DNA from: an uncultured Pseudomonadota bacterium
GTDB lineage: Bacteria; Pseudomonadota; Gammaproteobacteria; Burkholderiales; CAIKXV01
Length of the DNA: 51,478 nucleotides
Assembly (NCBI GenBank): GCA_903831455.1
Contig: CAIKXV010000143.1
Coordinates: forward strand, 1-51,478
Direction: 5' to 3'
In this document: positions 1 through 10,587 of the stretch, piece by piece
Layout: each line of letters starts with the position of its first letter
Position numbering within the stretch: the stretch's first letter is position 1
Made by a program: the position numbers and the translations under genes
The notes under the pieces: generated by a model
Told to the model about the DNA's origin: nothing
Databases searched by the model: none
What the model saw: the letters and a program-made list of their open reading frames with translations, nothing else

Positions 1-522
1 CGGCTTCGGCCTCCTCGCGCGCGCGCTGTTCGGCAGCCTGCCGCTCGGCCTCGGCGCGGGCAGTGGCCTCGGCCTGGTCGCGGGCGAGGGCCTCGGCCTC
101 GTCGCGGGCGCGGCGCTCGGCTTCGAGACGCGCCTCGGCCTCGGCGCGGGCGGCGGCTTCGGCCTCCTCGCGCGCGCGCTGTTCGGCAGCCTGCCGCTCG
201 GCCTCGGCGCGGGCAGTGGCCTCGGCCTGTTCGCGGGCGAGGGCCTCGGCCTCTTCGCGGGCGCGGCGTTCGGCTTCGAGACGCGCCTCGGCCTGTTCGC
301 GGGCGCGGCGTTCGGCTTCGAGACGCGCCTCGGCCTCGGCGCGGGCGGCCGCTTCGGCCTCCTCGCGGGCGCGCTGTTCGGTGGCCTGCCGTTCAGCTTC
401 AGCCTTTGCGGCAGCCTCGGCCTGCTCGCGGGCGAGCGCCTCGGCTTCCTCGCGGGCACGGCGCTCGGCCTCGGCACGGGCCTCGGCCTCTTCGCGGGCG
501 CGGCGTTCAGCCTCCAGTCGGG
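1..522. repeat. Tandem ~153-bp coding repeat with internal 42-bp duplication
   Basis: Within the coiled-coil gene, the block starting at position 1 recurs almost identically at 154 and, more diverged, at 349. The first period is 153 bp (51 codons). The second copy is longer by 42 bp (14 codons) because a segment around 250-333 is itself duplicated. Both lengths are multiples of three, so the frame is kept. Copies 1 and 2 differ at very few bases, which suggests recent duplication or gene conversion. The two length classes differ by exactly two heptads, so the extra piece preserves coiled-coil register. Confidence 0.85.
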
Positions 523-1324
523 ATACCGCCTCGGCCTGGTCGCGCGTGGCCGCGTCGGCCTTCTGCTTGCGCTCGGCCTCCAGCTTGGCGAGCGCGGCCA
601 TGCGAGCGCGCATCTCCTGCTCGAGCTTGCGTACCGCAGCCATGCGCGCGGCAGCCTCGGCTTCGGCCCGGCGCAGGGCCTCCGCCCGCGTATGGGCCTC
701 GGTTTCCGCCCGTGCGAGCGTATCGGCGTGCGATCGAGCCTGATGCTGCGCGCGCTCGAGGGCGCCCTCGCGCGCGTTGATCTCGCTGTCGGACTCGACG
801 CGTTCGACCTTCTGGGCCTTCAGGCGGGCCAGGGCGGCAGCATTCGCGCGGGCGCTCGCCTCCGCGCGGGCCTTGGCGTCGGCTTCGGCGCGAACCTTCG
901 CTTCGGCCTCCTCCTTCGCCCGCCGCTCCGCCTCGACCTTCAAGCGGGCCGACTCCTCGGCCTGGCGCGAACGTTCAGCCTCGTCGCGCAGTCGGTCCAG
1001 GATTTCGGGGGCCGTGAAGTCGAGATCGCCTTCGCCGTCCTGGTCGACCTCGGTCTCCACCACGATCAGGCTGCGTTCGACCAGCACGGCCAGGGTACTG
1101 GCCAGTTCGTCGCTGGACATGCCACTGACCCGGGCAAGCGCCGAGGTCGCTACCCGCTCGCCGATCAGCGCGTAGAGCCGAGCGGCGCCGCGGGGCAGGC
1201 CGGCGGGGTTTCCGCGCGCGGCATGACCTCGCCGTACCCAGGTCTTCTCGCCAACCGGAATGACCTCGCCCGCCCGCAACTGGGTGGTTCGCGATGCGCC
1301 TGGGTTGGGGGACGGCTGCGCCAT
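1..1324 (-). CDS. Long Ala/Glu/Arg-rich coiled-coil protein, C-terminus cut by window edge
   Basis: Reading leftward from the ATG at 1324 there is an open frame to position 1 without a stop, so at least 441 residues are present and the C-terminus is missing. The first ~85 residues look globular; the helical stretch around RLYALIGERVATSALARV could be a small winged-helix-like domain, but I do not recognise the family. An acidic linker (EVDQDGEGDLDF) follows. From about residue 105 to the edge the protein is almost pure charged helix (blocks such as AEAERRAREEAEA), a long coiled coil. An in-frame TGA at 1349-1351, the stop of the upstream carbonic anhydrase, makes the ATG at 1324 the first available start, 24 bases downstream; no clear Shine-Dalgarno is seen. 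Function unknown; a structural, scaffold or envelope-tethered role is only a guess. Confidence 0.8.
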   Translation of the reverse strand, partial: MAQPSPNPGASRTTQLRAGEVIPVGEKTWVRRGHAARGNPAGLPRGAARLYALIGERVATSALARVSGMSSDELASTLAVLVERSLIVVETEVDQDGEGDLDFTAPEILDRLRDEAERSRQAEESARLKVEAERRAKEEAEAKVRAEADAKARAEASARANAAALARLKAQKVERVESDSEINAREGALERAQHQARSHADTLARAETEAHTRAEALRRAEAEAAARMAAVRKLEQEMRARMAALAKLEAERKQKADAATRDQAEAVSRLEAERRAREEAEARAEAERRAREEAEALAREQAEAAAKAEAERQATEQRAREEAEAAARAEAEARLEAERRAREQAEARLEAERRAREEAEALAREQAEATARAEAERQAAEQRAREEAEAAARAEAEARLEAERRARDEAEALARDQAEATARAEAERQAAEQRAREEAEA

Positions 1325-1348
1325 GGGCGAAGGGCTCTGATCGTCCGC

Positions 1349-1873
1349 TCAGCGAGGATCCGCGGCGAGTTCGAGCCGGTACTGCGCGCCGCGCGCGATG
1401 TAGTGCTCGGCGATGGCGTGGATGTGCGCGATCTCGTGTGCCTCGAGTTCACGGACGACCCGACCGGGGGTGCCGAGGATCAGCACGCCATCCGGATAGG
1501 TCTTGCCCTCGGGAATCAGGGTGCCTGCGCCGACCAGGCAGTTGCGTCCGATGACCGCGTGGTTGAGGACGACGCTGCGGATGCCGATCAGGCTACCCTC
1601 GCCGATCGTGCAGCCATGCACCATGGCCATGTGCCCGATGCTCACCCGTCGACCGAGGGTCAGGCGGATGCCCTCGTCGGTATGCAGCACCGACCCATCC
1701 TGCACGTTGCAGCCCTCGCCGAGCGTGATGAGGTCGCTGTCGCCGCGGATGACCGCACCGAACCAGACCGAGCATCCGTGTCCGAGCACCACCGAGCCGA
1801 CGACCGTCGCGTTGTCTGCAACGAAGAAATCGCCCTCGGTCACCACCCTGCGTCCACCCAGCCGCTGAATCAC
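1349..1873 (-). CDS. Gamma-class carbonic anhydrase family protein
   Basis: 174 residues, the usual length of the YrdA/PaaY-type gamma-carbonic anhydrase family, a trimeric left-handed beta-helix. Hexapeptide repeats are visible throughout (VVGSVVLGHGCSVWFGAVIR, LIGIRSVVLNHAVIG). The three histidines expected to bind the metal at subunit interfaces are present at about residues 64 (VLHTDEG), 81 and 86 (GHMAMVHGC). The family catalyses CO2/bicarbonate interconversion in some members, but many close homologues have no proven activity. It lies directly upstream of, and in the same direction as, the coiled-coil gene, so the two are probably co-transcribed. Cytoplasmic; no signal peptide seen. Confidence 0.92.
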   Translation of the reverse strand: MIQRLGGRRVVTEGDFFVADNATVVGSVVLGHGCSVWFGAVIRGDSDLITLGEGCNVQDGSVLHTDEGIRLTLGRRVSIGHMAMVHGCTIGEGSLIGIRSVVLNHAVIGRNCLVGAGTLIPEGKTYPDGVLILGTPGRVVRELEAHEIAHIHAIAEHYIARGAQYRLELAADPR

Positions 1874-2053
1874 GTCGACTCCCTGAAATGCGCCCGGTTC
1901 GGCCTGCAGCGCGACCGGGTCGTTCCGCTATTGTGCGGTCGCAGCGCCCCCACGCATAGGGCACATGCACGCCGTTCGTCTCCCGGACCGTCTGTAACGG
2001 CGGGCGACCGACCGGCTTGAGGGAGCCTTCCCGATCTCGCCCGGTCGACACCC

Positions 2054-2082
2054 AAGAAAAAGGCCGGCGCAAGGCCGGCCTT
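2054..2082 (-). terminator. Rho-independent terminator of hppA
   Basis: A perfect 9-bp stem (AAGGCCGGC / GCCGGCCTT at 2060-2068 and 2074-2082) with a 5-base loop is followed, on the minus strand, by a run of five T residues (2061-2057). It lies about 40 bases after the hppA stop, in the right orientation. Confidence 0.9.
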
Positions 2083-2120
2083 GACGACGAGCCGACCGGC
2101 GCATGCCGGTCAGCCGGCGG

Positions 2121-4523
2121 TCAGCGCAGCGAAACGTCCACCCGGCGCGCCATCGTGCCGTCGGCACCCCCCAGCGTCTCGCGCGGCCGTTCGAGCACCA
2201 GCCGCGTCGGGTCGACTCCGGCGGCGGCCAGCGCGTCTCGGACGGCGATCGCACGGTCGCGGGCAAGTTCCGCGTTACGGGCGGCATCCCCGGTGGAATC
2301 GTGGAAGCCGGAGATCACGACCTGGCGCCCCGGATTCAGGCCCGCGGTCGCGGCAACCGACCGGACGGACTCGACGGCCTCGGGTGCGAGCCCGGAAGCC
2401 CCGGTCTCGAACAGGAAGCGCGCCGACACCGCGACCTCGGAGACCACCGCCGACGCACCGGCCGCCGGGGCCGACGCCTGTGTCGGCGTGCCGCCTGCGG
2501 GCAGCAGCGGCACGATCAGCAGCGCCACGATGTTGATGATCTTGATCAGCGGGTTGACGGCGGGGCCAGCGGTGTCCTTGTAGGGGTCGCCGACGGTGTC
2601 TCCGGTCACCGCGGCCTTGTGCGCCTCGGATCCCTTGCCGCCATGGTTGCCTTCCTCGATGAACTTCTTGGCGTTGTCCCATGCGCCGCCGCCGGTCGTC
2701 ATGGAAATCGCCACGAACAGCCCGGTGACGATGGTGCCCATCAGCAGGCCGCCGAGCGCGACCGGGCCGAGCCAGAAGCCGACCACGATCGGCACCAGCA
2801 CCGGCAGGAGCGAGGGGATCATCATCTCGCGGATGGCCGAACGGGTGAGCATGTCCACCGCGCGGTCGTACTGGGGCTTGGCCGTCCCCTCCATGATGCC
2901 GGGGATTTCCTTGAACTGCCGCCGCACCTCGACCACCACCGAACCGGCCGAGCGACCCACCGCCTCCATGGCCATCGCGCCGAACAGGTAGGGGATCAGG
3001 CCGCCGATGAACAGCCCGATGATCACGTCCGGATCGGACAGGTTGAACACGAAGCTCATGCCCGGGTTGGTGATCTCGAGCTTGTGCGTGTAGTCGGCGA
3101 ACAGCACCAGCGCGGCCAGGCCGGCCGAGCCGATCGCGTAGCCCTTGGTCACCGCCTTGGTGGTGTTGCCCACCGCGTCCAGCGGGTCGGTGATGTCGCG
3201 CACCGCCTTGGGCATCTCCGACATCTCGGCGATGCCGCCGGCGTTGTCGGTGATCGGGCCGTAGGCGTCGAGCGCGACGATCACGCCGGTCATCGACAGC
3301 ATGGCGGTGGCCGAGATCGCGATCCCGTACAGGCCGCCCAGCGAGTACGCGGCGAGGATCGCGAGGCACACGGCGATCACCGGCGCGGCGGTGGCCTTCA
3401 TCGACACGCCGATGCCGGCGATGATGTTGGTCGCGTGTCCCGTGGTACAGGCCTGCGCCACGTGTCGCACCGGCGCGTATTCGGTCGCGGTGTAGTACTC
3501 GGTGATCACCACCATCGCGGCGGTGAGCGCGAGTCCGATCAGCGCGCACAGGTACAGGTTCATCGGGCCGCCTTCGACCCCGCCCATCATCGAGGTGGTG
3601 ATCGGGTAGAAGGCAACGGCCGAGAGCGCGCCGGCGACGATCACGCCCTTGTAGAGCGCGTTCATGATCTTGCCGCCAGGCGAGGCCTTCACGAAGTAGC
3701 AGCCGATGATCGAGGCGATGATCGAGGCTCCGCCCAGCACCAGCGGGTAGATCACGGCGTTGGGCCCGAGGGTGTCCATCGAGATCGCGCCCACCAGCAT
3801 CGTGGCGATCACGGTCACCGCGTAGGTCTCGAACAGGTCGGCCGCCATGCCCGCACAGTCGCCGACGTTGTCGCCGACGTTGTCGGCGATCACCGCCGGG
3901 TTGCGCGGATCGTCTTCGGGGATGCCGGCCTCGACCTTGCCCACCAGGTCGGCACCGACGTCCGCGCCCTTGGTGAAGATGCCGCCGCCCAGGCGCGCGA
4001 AGATCGAGATGAGCGAACTGCCGAAGGCAAGGCCGACCATCGCGTTGAGCACGTCGGTCTTCACGTCGTAGCCCATGCCGGTGAGCAGCGCGTAGTAGCC
4101 GGCTACCGACAGCAGGCCCAGGCCCACCACCAGCATTCCGGTGATCGCGCCGCCGCGGAAGGCGACTGCCAGCGCCTCGTTGAGTCCGCTGACCGCCGCC
4201 TGCGCGGTCCGGATGTTGGCGCGGACCGACACGTTCATCCCGATGTAGCCGGCGATGCCCGAGAAGACCGCGCCGATCAGGAAACCGAACGCGGTGAGCC
4301 AGGACAGCGCGACGCCGAGCACGACGAACAGCACCGCGCCGACCATCGCGATGGTCGTGTACTGGCGGTTCAGGTAGGCGCTGGCGCCGGCCTGCACGGC
4401 CGCCGCGATCTCGCGCATGCGGTCGTTGCCGGTGGGTTGCTTGAGGATCCACTGGGTGGACACGATCCCGTAGAGGATCGCGGCCACCGAGCAGGCCAGG
4501 GCGAACATCAGTGCTGCGGACAT
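2121..4523 (-). CDS. hppA: K+-independent H+-translocating pyrophosphatase with C-terminal OmpA-like domain
   Basis: 800 residues against roughly 670-720 for most bacterial membrane pyrophosphatases. Residues 1 to ~680 are the pump, with about 16 membrane segments. The pyrophosphate-site motifs [11 protein letters not shown] (188-198) and [11 protein letters not shown] (215-225) are intact. GNTTKA at 452-457 has lysine at the position that marks the potassium-independent proton-pumping class. It couples PPi hydrolysis to proton export. After an Ala/Pro-rich linker, residues ~695-800 form an OmpA-like fold, with [19 protein letters not shown] matching the peptidoglycan-binding signature; Asp742 and Arg757 have the 15-residue spacing of the OmpA diaminopimelate ligands. 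The pump's C-terminus faces the periplasm in known relatives, so the domain could reach the cell wall. ATG 4523 follows AGGGAG. It is downstream of pfp and adk and ends at a terminator. Confidence 0.96.
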   Translation of the reverse strand: MSAALMFALACSVAAILYGIVSTQWILKQPTGNDRMREIAAAVQAGASAYLNRQYTTIAMVGAVLFVVLGVALSWLTAFGFLIGAVFSGIAGYIGMNVSVRANIRTAQAAVSGLNEALAVAFRGGAITGMLVVGLGLLSVAGYYALLTGMGYDVKTDVLNAMVGLAFGSSLISIFARLGGGIFTKGADVGADLVGKVEAGIPEDDPRNPAVIADNVGDNVGDCAGMAADLFETYAVTVIATMLVGAISMDTLGPNAVIYPLVLGGASIIASIIGCYFVKASPGGKIMNALYKGVIVAGALSAVAFYPITTSMMGGVEGGPMNLYLCALIGLALTAAMVVITEYYTATEYAPVRHVAQACTTGHATNIIAGIGVSMKATAAPVIAVCLAILAAYSLGGLYGIAISATAMLSMTGVIVALDAYGPITDNAGGIAEMSEMPKAVRDITDPLDAVGNTTKAVTKGYAIGSAGLAALVLFADYTHKLEITNPGMSFVFNLSDPDVIIGLFIGGLIPYLFGAMAMEAVGRSAGSVVVEVRRQFKEIPGIMEGTAKPQYDRAVDMLTRSAIREMMIPSLLPVLVPIVVGFWLGPVALGGLLMGTIVTGLFVAISMTTGGGAWDNAKKFIEEGNHGGKGSEAHKAAVTGDTVGDPYKDTAGPAVNPLIKIINIVALLIVPLLPAGGTPTQASAPAAGASAVVSEVAVSARFLFETGASGLAPEAVESVRSVAATAGLNPGRQVVISGFHDSTGDAARNAELARDRAIAVRDALAAAGVDPTRLVLERPRETLGGADGTMARRVDVSLR

Positions 4524-4614
4524 CGGGTGCTCCCTGTCGTCTGGTCCGTGGGTGGTCGGTGAGGTTGCAAGGATACCGGGTAAGGTCGGAACCTGCCGAA
4601 GGGGTCGGGACGGG

Positions 4615-5874
4615 TCAGTCCCGCACCCAGGCAGGCAGCGTGCGATCGACCGCGCGATTGCGCAGCTGCACGTAATCGGGCAAACCCTCGCGGTAGGGCG
4701 GGGGGGCCTCCCCGCGCACCAGCGGTGCGAGGTACTCGCGCGCGCGGGCGGTGATGCCGAAGCCGTCGCGGCTGATGAAGCCGCGCGGCAGCGCGCGCTC
4801 GCGTCCGGCCACGCGGCCGAGGGCCACGCTGCGCGTGCGCCAGCGGTAGGGCCGCTCGGAGGTGCGCTCGATGCCGATCATCACCGAGCGTTCGCCGCGC
4901 AGCGCGGCGGCTACGGCCGCCCGGCCCACGGCCTGCGCATGCGCGAGATCGGTCGCCGCGGCCAGGTGGCGGGCCGAGCGCTGCAGGTAGTCGGCGATCG
5001 CGAAGTGCACCTTCAGGCCCAGCCGCTCGCGCAGCCTCCCCGCGACGCGCTCGCCTGCGCCGCCCAGCTGCGCGTGCCCGAACGCGTCGTGCATCCCGGT
5101 CTCCGAGACGAAGCGTCCGTCGGCATCCCGGAGTCCCTCGGAGACGGCAACGCAGCAGTAGCCGTGGCGGTCGACCTCGGCACGCACGCGCGCGTGGACG
5201 CGGGCCTCGTCGTGGCGGACCTCGGGCATCAGCAGGACCAGGGGCAAGGCAAGCCGGGCGTCGGAGGCGAGGCCGCAGGCCGCGGTGATCCAGCCCGCGT
5301 GGCGTCCCATCACCTCGAGCACGAAGACCGAGGTGGACGTGGCGGCCATGGATCGCACGTCGAGCGCCGCCTCGCGCATCGAGGTCGCGACGTACTTCGC
5401 CACCGAGCCGAAGCCGGGGCAACAGTCGGTACCCTCGAGGTCGTTGTCGACGGTCTTGGGCACGTGGATGCAGGCGAGCGGATAGCCCTGTGCCCGGGCG
5501 GCCTGCGCGATCTTCAGGCAGGTGTCCGCCGAATCGTTCCCGCCGTTGTAGAAGAAGTAGCCGATGTCGTGGGCGCGGAACACCTCGAGCAGCCGAGCGT
5601 AGCGGTCGTGGTCCTGCGCAGGGGGGCCCAGCTTCAGGCGGCAGGAGCCGAAGGCGGCCCCGGGCGTGTGCGAGAGCGCGGCGATCGCCGCCGCCGGCTC
5701 GCGCCCGGTGTCGATGAGATCCTCGCGCAGCGCGCCCAGGATGCCGTCGCGGCCCGCGTAGAGGCGACCGATGCGCGCGGGATGCTCGCGCGTGGCGAGG
5801 ATCAGCGCGCTGGCCGAGGCATTGATGACGGCGGTGACGCCGCCGGATTGCGCATAGAACGCGTTGACCGGCAT
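4615..5874 (-). CDS. pfp: Pyrophosphate-dependent 6-phosphofructokinase
   Basis: 419 residues. It phosphorylates fructose 6-phosphate to the 1,6-bisphosphate using PPi as donor, a reversible step in glycolysis and gluconeogenesis. The N-terminal loop [12 protein letters not shown] is followed by GGNDS (111-115), with Asp at the position that blocks ATP binding in the PPi class, and by PKTVDND (139-145), with Lys replacing the Gly of ATP enzymes; both mark PPi dependence. The substrate motif MGR is at 189-191. It starts two bases after the end of adk and is followed 91 bases later by hppA, so supply and use of PPi are genetically linked. Cytoplasmic. Pfp-hppA linkage is known from methanotrophs such as Methylococcus. 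Confidence 0.94.
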   Translation of the reverse strand: MPVNAFYAQSGGVTAVINASASALILATREHPARIGRLYAGRDGILGALREDLIDTGREPAAAIAALSHTPGAAFGSCRLKLGPPAQDHDRYARLLEVFRAHDIGYFFYNGGNDSADTCLKIAQAARAQGYPLACIHVPKTVDNDLEGTDCCPGFGSVAKYVATSMREAALDVRSMAATSTSVFVLEVMGRHAGWITAACGLASDARLALPLVLLMPEVRHDEARVHARVRAEVDRHGYCCVAVSEGLRDADGRFVSETGMHDAFGHAQLGGAGERVAGRLRERLGLKVHFAIADYLQRSARHLAAATDLAHAQAVGRAAVAAALRGERSVMIGIERTSERPYRWRTRSVALGRVAGRERALPRGFISRDGFGITARAREYLAPLVRGEAPPPYREGLPDYVQLRNRAVDRTLPAWVRD

Positions 5875-5875
5875 G

Positions 5876-7675
<1,800 letters not shown>

Positions 7676-7679
<4 letters not shown>

Positions 7680-7870
7680 TGGCGCCGGAGCGCGTCGAGT
7701 TCGTCCGCGCCGAGCCTGCGGGCTTCGTCCTCGATCAGCACCGGGATGCCGTCCCGGATCGGGTAGGCAAGGCCTGCCGCCTGGGACAGCAGTTCGTTGC
7801 GCGCGCGGTCGAGTGCGAGCGGTGCCTTGGTGACCGGGCAGACGAGGAGGTCGAGGAGTTTGGGATCCAT
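7676..7870 (-). CDS. Trm112 / YcaR family small protein
   Basis: 64 residues beginning [18 protein letters not shown]. This matches the UPF0434/Trm112 family, whose members are small and have a zinc-ribbon-like fold. Only one cysteine (LLVCPVTK) is seen here, so metal binding by this copy is doubtful. The family is regularly found between lpxK and kdsB in proteobacteria, as here. In other lineages Trm112 activates methyltransferases; the bacterial role is not settled. The stop overlaps the kdsB start. Confidence 0.9.
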
Positions 7871-7890
7871 GCGGTTCGGGGGTGTCGAGG

Positions 7891-8937
7891 TCAGGCCCGG
7901 TGACCGGGGGGCGTGTCGACGGACTTGCGCAGTGCCCGGAGCAGGCATGTGCCGAACTCCTCCTGGAGCTGCGCTTCGACCGCCAGCACCCAGTGGTTGG
8001 GCTGGGCGAATGCCCGGCATTTTACGGCATCCTTCTCCGTCAGGATCACGGGCCCGGAACCGTGTTCGAGGTCGGCGGCGGTGAACACGTGGTGGTCGGG
8101 GAGCGGGTGCTCCTGCACGTCGAAACCCATCTGGCGCAGCAGGTCGAAGAACCGCCGGGGGTAGCCGATGCCGGCCACGGCATGGACCGGCGTCGCCCGC
8201 AGCGAGGCGGGATCGCCGGCGATCGACGGGTCGTCGAGGCGGTACAGGCGGGTGGGCGCGATGCGCATCTCGAACTGGGCGTGTTCGGGAACCGGCGCGT
8301 CGATGGACGGCGCCCCGTTGACGACAAGCGCATCCACCGAGCGCAGCCTCGATGCCGGTTCGCGCAGCGGGCCCGAGGGCAGCATCCTGCGATTGCCGAA
8401 GCCGAGCGCCGCGTCGATCACGGCGATCTCGACCTCGCGCGCGAGCCGGTAGTGCTGCAGGCCGTCGTCGGCGATCAGCACGTCGCACTCCGGGTGGCTG
8501 CGCAGCAGGGACTGGGCGGCGAACGCGCGATCGACTCCGATCCACACGGGGACTGCCGCGTGTCGAGCGATCAGCACCGGCTCGTCGCCCACCCGGGCGG
8601 GATCGCTGGTCGCGGTCACCTCCTCGCAACTGCGGCGGTTGCTCGCGCTGCCGCCGTAGCCGCGACTGACCACGCCCGGCGTCCATCCCCGGGCACGCAG
8701 GAAGCGCACCACCCACACGGCGAGCGGCGTCTTGCCGGTGCCGCCGACGCTGACGTTGCCGATCACCACCACCGGCACCGGCATCCGGTAGCTTCGCAGC
8801 CAGCCGGCCCGGTAGGCGAATCGACGCGCCGCTCCCGCGAGCCGATAGAGCCAGGACAGCGGCAGCAGCAGGCCGCTGCGCAGGCTGAGCCGCGCGAAGT
8901 GGCGGTCTGTGTCGAAGCGGGGCATCGCTGCCGGCAC
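7891..8937 (-). CDS. lpxK: Tetraacyldisaccharide 4'-kinase
   Basis: 348 residues. It phosphorylates the 4' position of the lipid A disaccharide at the inner face of the inner membrane. A single N-terminal hydrophobic stretch ([20 protein letters not shown]) precedes the P-loop motif [14 protein letters not shown] at about residues 58-71. Downstream, SRGYGG and [13 protein letters not shown] (Walker B region) are typical. The start lies 10 bases after the exbD stop, and the Trm112 gene follows 20 bases later, so this is a compact operon for envelope synthesis. Confidence 0.96.
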   Translation of the reverse strand: MPAAMPRFDTDRHFARLSLRSGLLLPLSWLYRLAGAARRFAYRAGWLRSYRMPVPVVVIGNVSVGGTGKTPLAVWVVRFLRARGWTPGVVSRGYGGSASNRRSCEEVTATSDPARVGDEPVLIARHAAVPVWIGVDRAFAAQSLLRSHPECDVLIADDGLQHYRLAREVEIAVIDAALGFGNRRMLPSGPLREPASRLRSVDALVVNGAPSIDAPVPEHAQFEMRIAPTRLYRLDDPSIAGDPASLRATPVHAVAGIGYPRRFFDLLRQMGFDVQEHPLPDHHVFTAADLEHGSGPVILTEKDAVKCRAFAQPNHWVLAVEAQLQEEFGTCLLRALRKSVDTPPGHRA

Positions 8938-8947
8938 GGAGCCGGTG

Positions 8948-9373
8948 TCAGCGCGCCGGCGCGCCCTGGGTGGTGAACGTGATCCGGCCGTAGCCTGCGA
9001 TACGGGCGGCCTCCATCACGTGCACCACCGACTGGTGCGTCGCGGCCGCATCGGCCGAGATGACGATCACCGGGTCGGCCGTCTCGCCCGCGGCGCGGCG
9101 CAGCGCATCGGCCAGTTGCGCCGGGCTGGTCCAGGTCACCGACTGGCGATTGACCTGGTAGCGACCGGAGGCGTCGACCGCCACGTCGATCTGGCGCGGC
9201 CGCTCGGGCGTGGCCTCCGCAGCGGCCTGCGGCAGGTTGATCTCGAGTTGCGCGAAGCGCGAGTAGGTGGTCGAGGTGGCGAGGAAGATCAGGATGACCA
9301 GGAACACGTCGATCATCGGAACCAGGTTGATCTCCGGCTCCTCGCGCTGGCGCCCGCGTCGGAAGTTCAGCAT
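8948..9373 (-). CDS. exbD: ExbD/TolR family biopolymer transport protein
   Basis: 141 residues with one N-terminal membrane anchor. The motif EPEINLVPMIDVFLVILIFL contains the Asp that takes part in proton-driven energy transfer. The rest is a periplasmic domain. It pairs with the ExbB-like channel encoded just upstream (18-base gap) to energise outer-membrane processes. The position before lpxK and kdsB is the common betaproteobacterial arrangement and suggests an envelope-biogenesis link, though the actual partner protein is not in the window. Confidence 0.93.
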   Translation of the reverse strand: MLNFRRGRQREEPEINLVPMIDVFLVILIFLATSTTYSRFAQLEINLPQAAAEATPERPRQIDVAVDASGRYQVNRQSVTWTSPAQLADALRRAAGETADPVIVISADAAATHQSVVHVMEAARIAGYGRITFTTQGAPAR

Positions 9374-9391
9374 CGGCCGTCGGCTCGATGC

Positions 9392-9997
9392 TCAGGCACG
9401 GCGCTCGCCGTGCACGACCTCGACCAGCCGGATCGCCTGCTGTTCCATGTCCACGAGCAGCGTGTCGACGCGGGCCCGGAAGTGGCGGTAGGCGATCATG
9501 CTGGGGATGGCGACGATCAGTCCGAAGGCCGTGTTGTAGAGGGCGATCGAGATGCCTGCGGCAAGCTGCTGCGGGGTGCCGGTCGAGGACTGCGCGCCGA
9601 AGATCTCGATCATCCCGATCACCGTGCCGAACAGGCCCAGCAGGGGCGACATGCCGGCGATCGTGCCCAGCGTGGTCAGGTAGCGTTCGAGGTGGAGCAC
9701 GACGGCCCGTCCGGCTTCCTCGATGGCCTCCTTCATGACCTCGCGGGTCGCGCCGACGCTGCGCAGCCCGGCGGCCAGCACCTCGCCCAGCGGCGAATGG
9801 GCCGCGGTGCGCTCGATCAGCGCAGCGCTGGCGCCCTGCTGCCGGAAGTCGGCCAGGACCGAGGGCAGCAGGTCGGCCGGTGCCACCTTGGACGTGCGCA
9901 GCGACCAGGAACGTTCGCCGATGATGGCCAGGGCGAGGATGGAGGCGAGGATCAGCGGCCAGATCGGCCAGCCGGCACCCTGGATGATCGCGAGCAC
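9392..9997 (-). CDS. exbB: MotA/TolQ/ExbB proton channel family protein
   Basis: About 201 residues if started at the GTG at 9997, giving MLAIIQGAGWPIWPLILAS, the usual start of betaproteobacterial ExbB. The frame also stays open to an ATG at 10111, which would add a Pro/Arg-rich, unlikely N-terminus. Three membrane helices are visible: near the N-terminus, at SMAGISPLLG-like GMSPLLGLFGTVIGMIEIF, and at GISIALYNTAFGLIVAIPSM. It forms the pentameric proton channel with ExbD. First gene of the envelope operon; its promoter probably lies in the AT-rich region at 10.1-10.3 kb. Confidence 0.9.
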   Translation of the reverse strand: MLAIIQGAGWPIWPLILASILALAIIGERSWSLRTSKVAPADLLPSVLADFRQQGASAALIERTAAHSPLGEVLAAGLRSVGATREVMKEAIEEAGRAVVLHLERYLTTLGTIAGMSPLLGLFGTVIGMIEIFGAQSSTGTPQQLAAGISIALYNTAFGLIVAIPSMIAYRHFRARVDTLLVDMEQQAIRLVEVVHGERRA

Positions 9998-10111
9998 GGT
10001 GGAGTCGGAGCGAAAGGGCGGTGGTAGGGGGGCAGTCGGGCGATGCGGCGGGGCAGGATCCGGGCGCATCGCGGAACGCCGAACTGTAGCCGCGGCGGGG
10101 GGCGCCGGCAA

Positions 10112-10587
10112 GCCGCCGGAAAAGCCCCTATTTCAGCCACTTTCGGAGTTTTCCGCGCTAAGGGCTTCAACCAATGGCCTTTTCCCTCATTCTCCACACA
10201 TTCTGTGGATAAGTTTGTGAACAACTGCGATCTTTTCGCGATCCGGCGAAGGCAGGGCCGCGCGAAAATCGGGGTGCTCAAAAAATAGGCAATCCAGAAG
10301 TCCAATATAATCATGGGCTTGGAATCTTCTTTCAGGCGGGTCCGGATTTCCGGGCCTCTCCCCCGGATGTCATGGACATCTGTGGAGAAGTGTGGCAGGC
10401 GCGACGAAACGATGCGGGTTCCACGGCAGTTTCGGCCCGCTAACCCGCATGGTTGCTGGATTTTGCAAAATCGTGACAAACGAGGGACGTGGCACGGTTC
10501 CACGCGTCGGTCCCGCGCGACCCGTGCCCGGTCGGCGGCGACCTGCCCCCGCGCACCGCGCTCGCCCGCAGTGCCTACAATCACGCG
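10112..10587. other. AT-rich intergenic island with DnaA-box-like 9-mers
   Basis: This 476-base gap between the divergent exbB and xseA genes is much richer in A/T than its surroundings, especially at 10140-10320. It holds a perfect DnaA box TTATCCACA (minus, 10212-10204), a one-mismatch neighbour TTGTTCACA three bases away (10224-10216), and TTCTCCACA at 10190-10198 (+) and 10389-10381 (-). TCCACA/TGTGGA around 10193-10209 form an inverted repeat. A perfect TATAAT lies at 10306-10311 (+) without a clear -35. No convincing ORF. It could be a DnaA-regulated promoter region, a minor DnaA-binding locus, or an origin; dnaA, gyrB and mnmG are not in the window. Confidence 0.5.
10576..10581 (+). 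promoter_or_regulatory. -10 box TACAAT immediately before xseA
   Basis: TACAAT ends six bases before the xseA ATG at 10588. Initiation about seven bases downstream would place the transcript start at or next to the start codon, giving a leaderless mRNA. The -35 region is poor, so this is tentative. Confidence 0.4.

Noticed and set aside
1..522. CRISPR array or non-coding minisatellite
   Set aside because: Repeat units are 153-195 bp with no spacers, all multiples of three in an open coding frame.
63..743. Plus-strand Ser/Ala/Arg-rich open frame across the left-edge repeats
   Set aside because: It is the complement of the minus-strand coiled-coil gene. The minus frame has regular heptads, a start codon behind a real gene and normal codon use, while the plus frame is a composition artefact.
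2103..4562. 819-codon plus-strand open frame opposite hppA
   Set aside because: His/Asp/Arg-rich translation without domains; hppA on the other strand is unmistakable. Long antisense frames are expected at this GC content.
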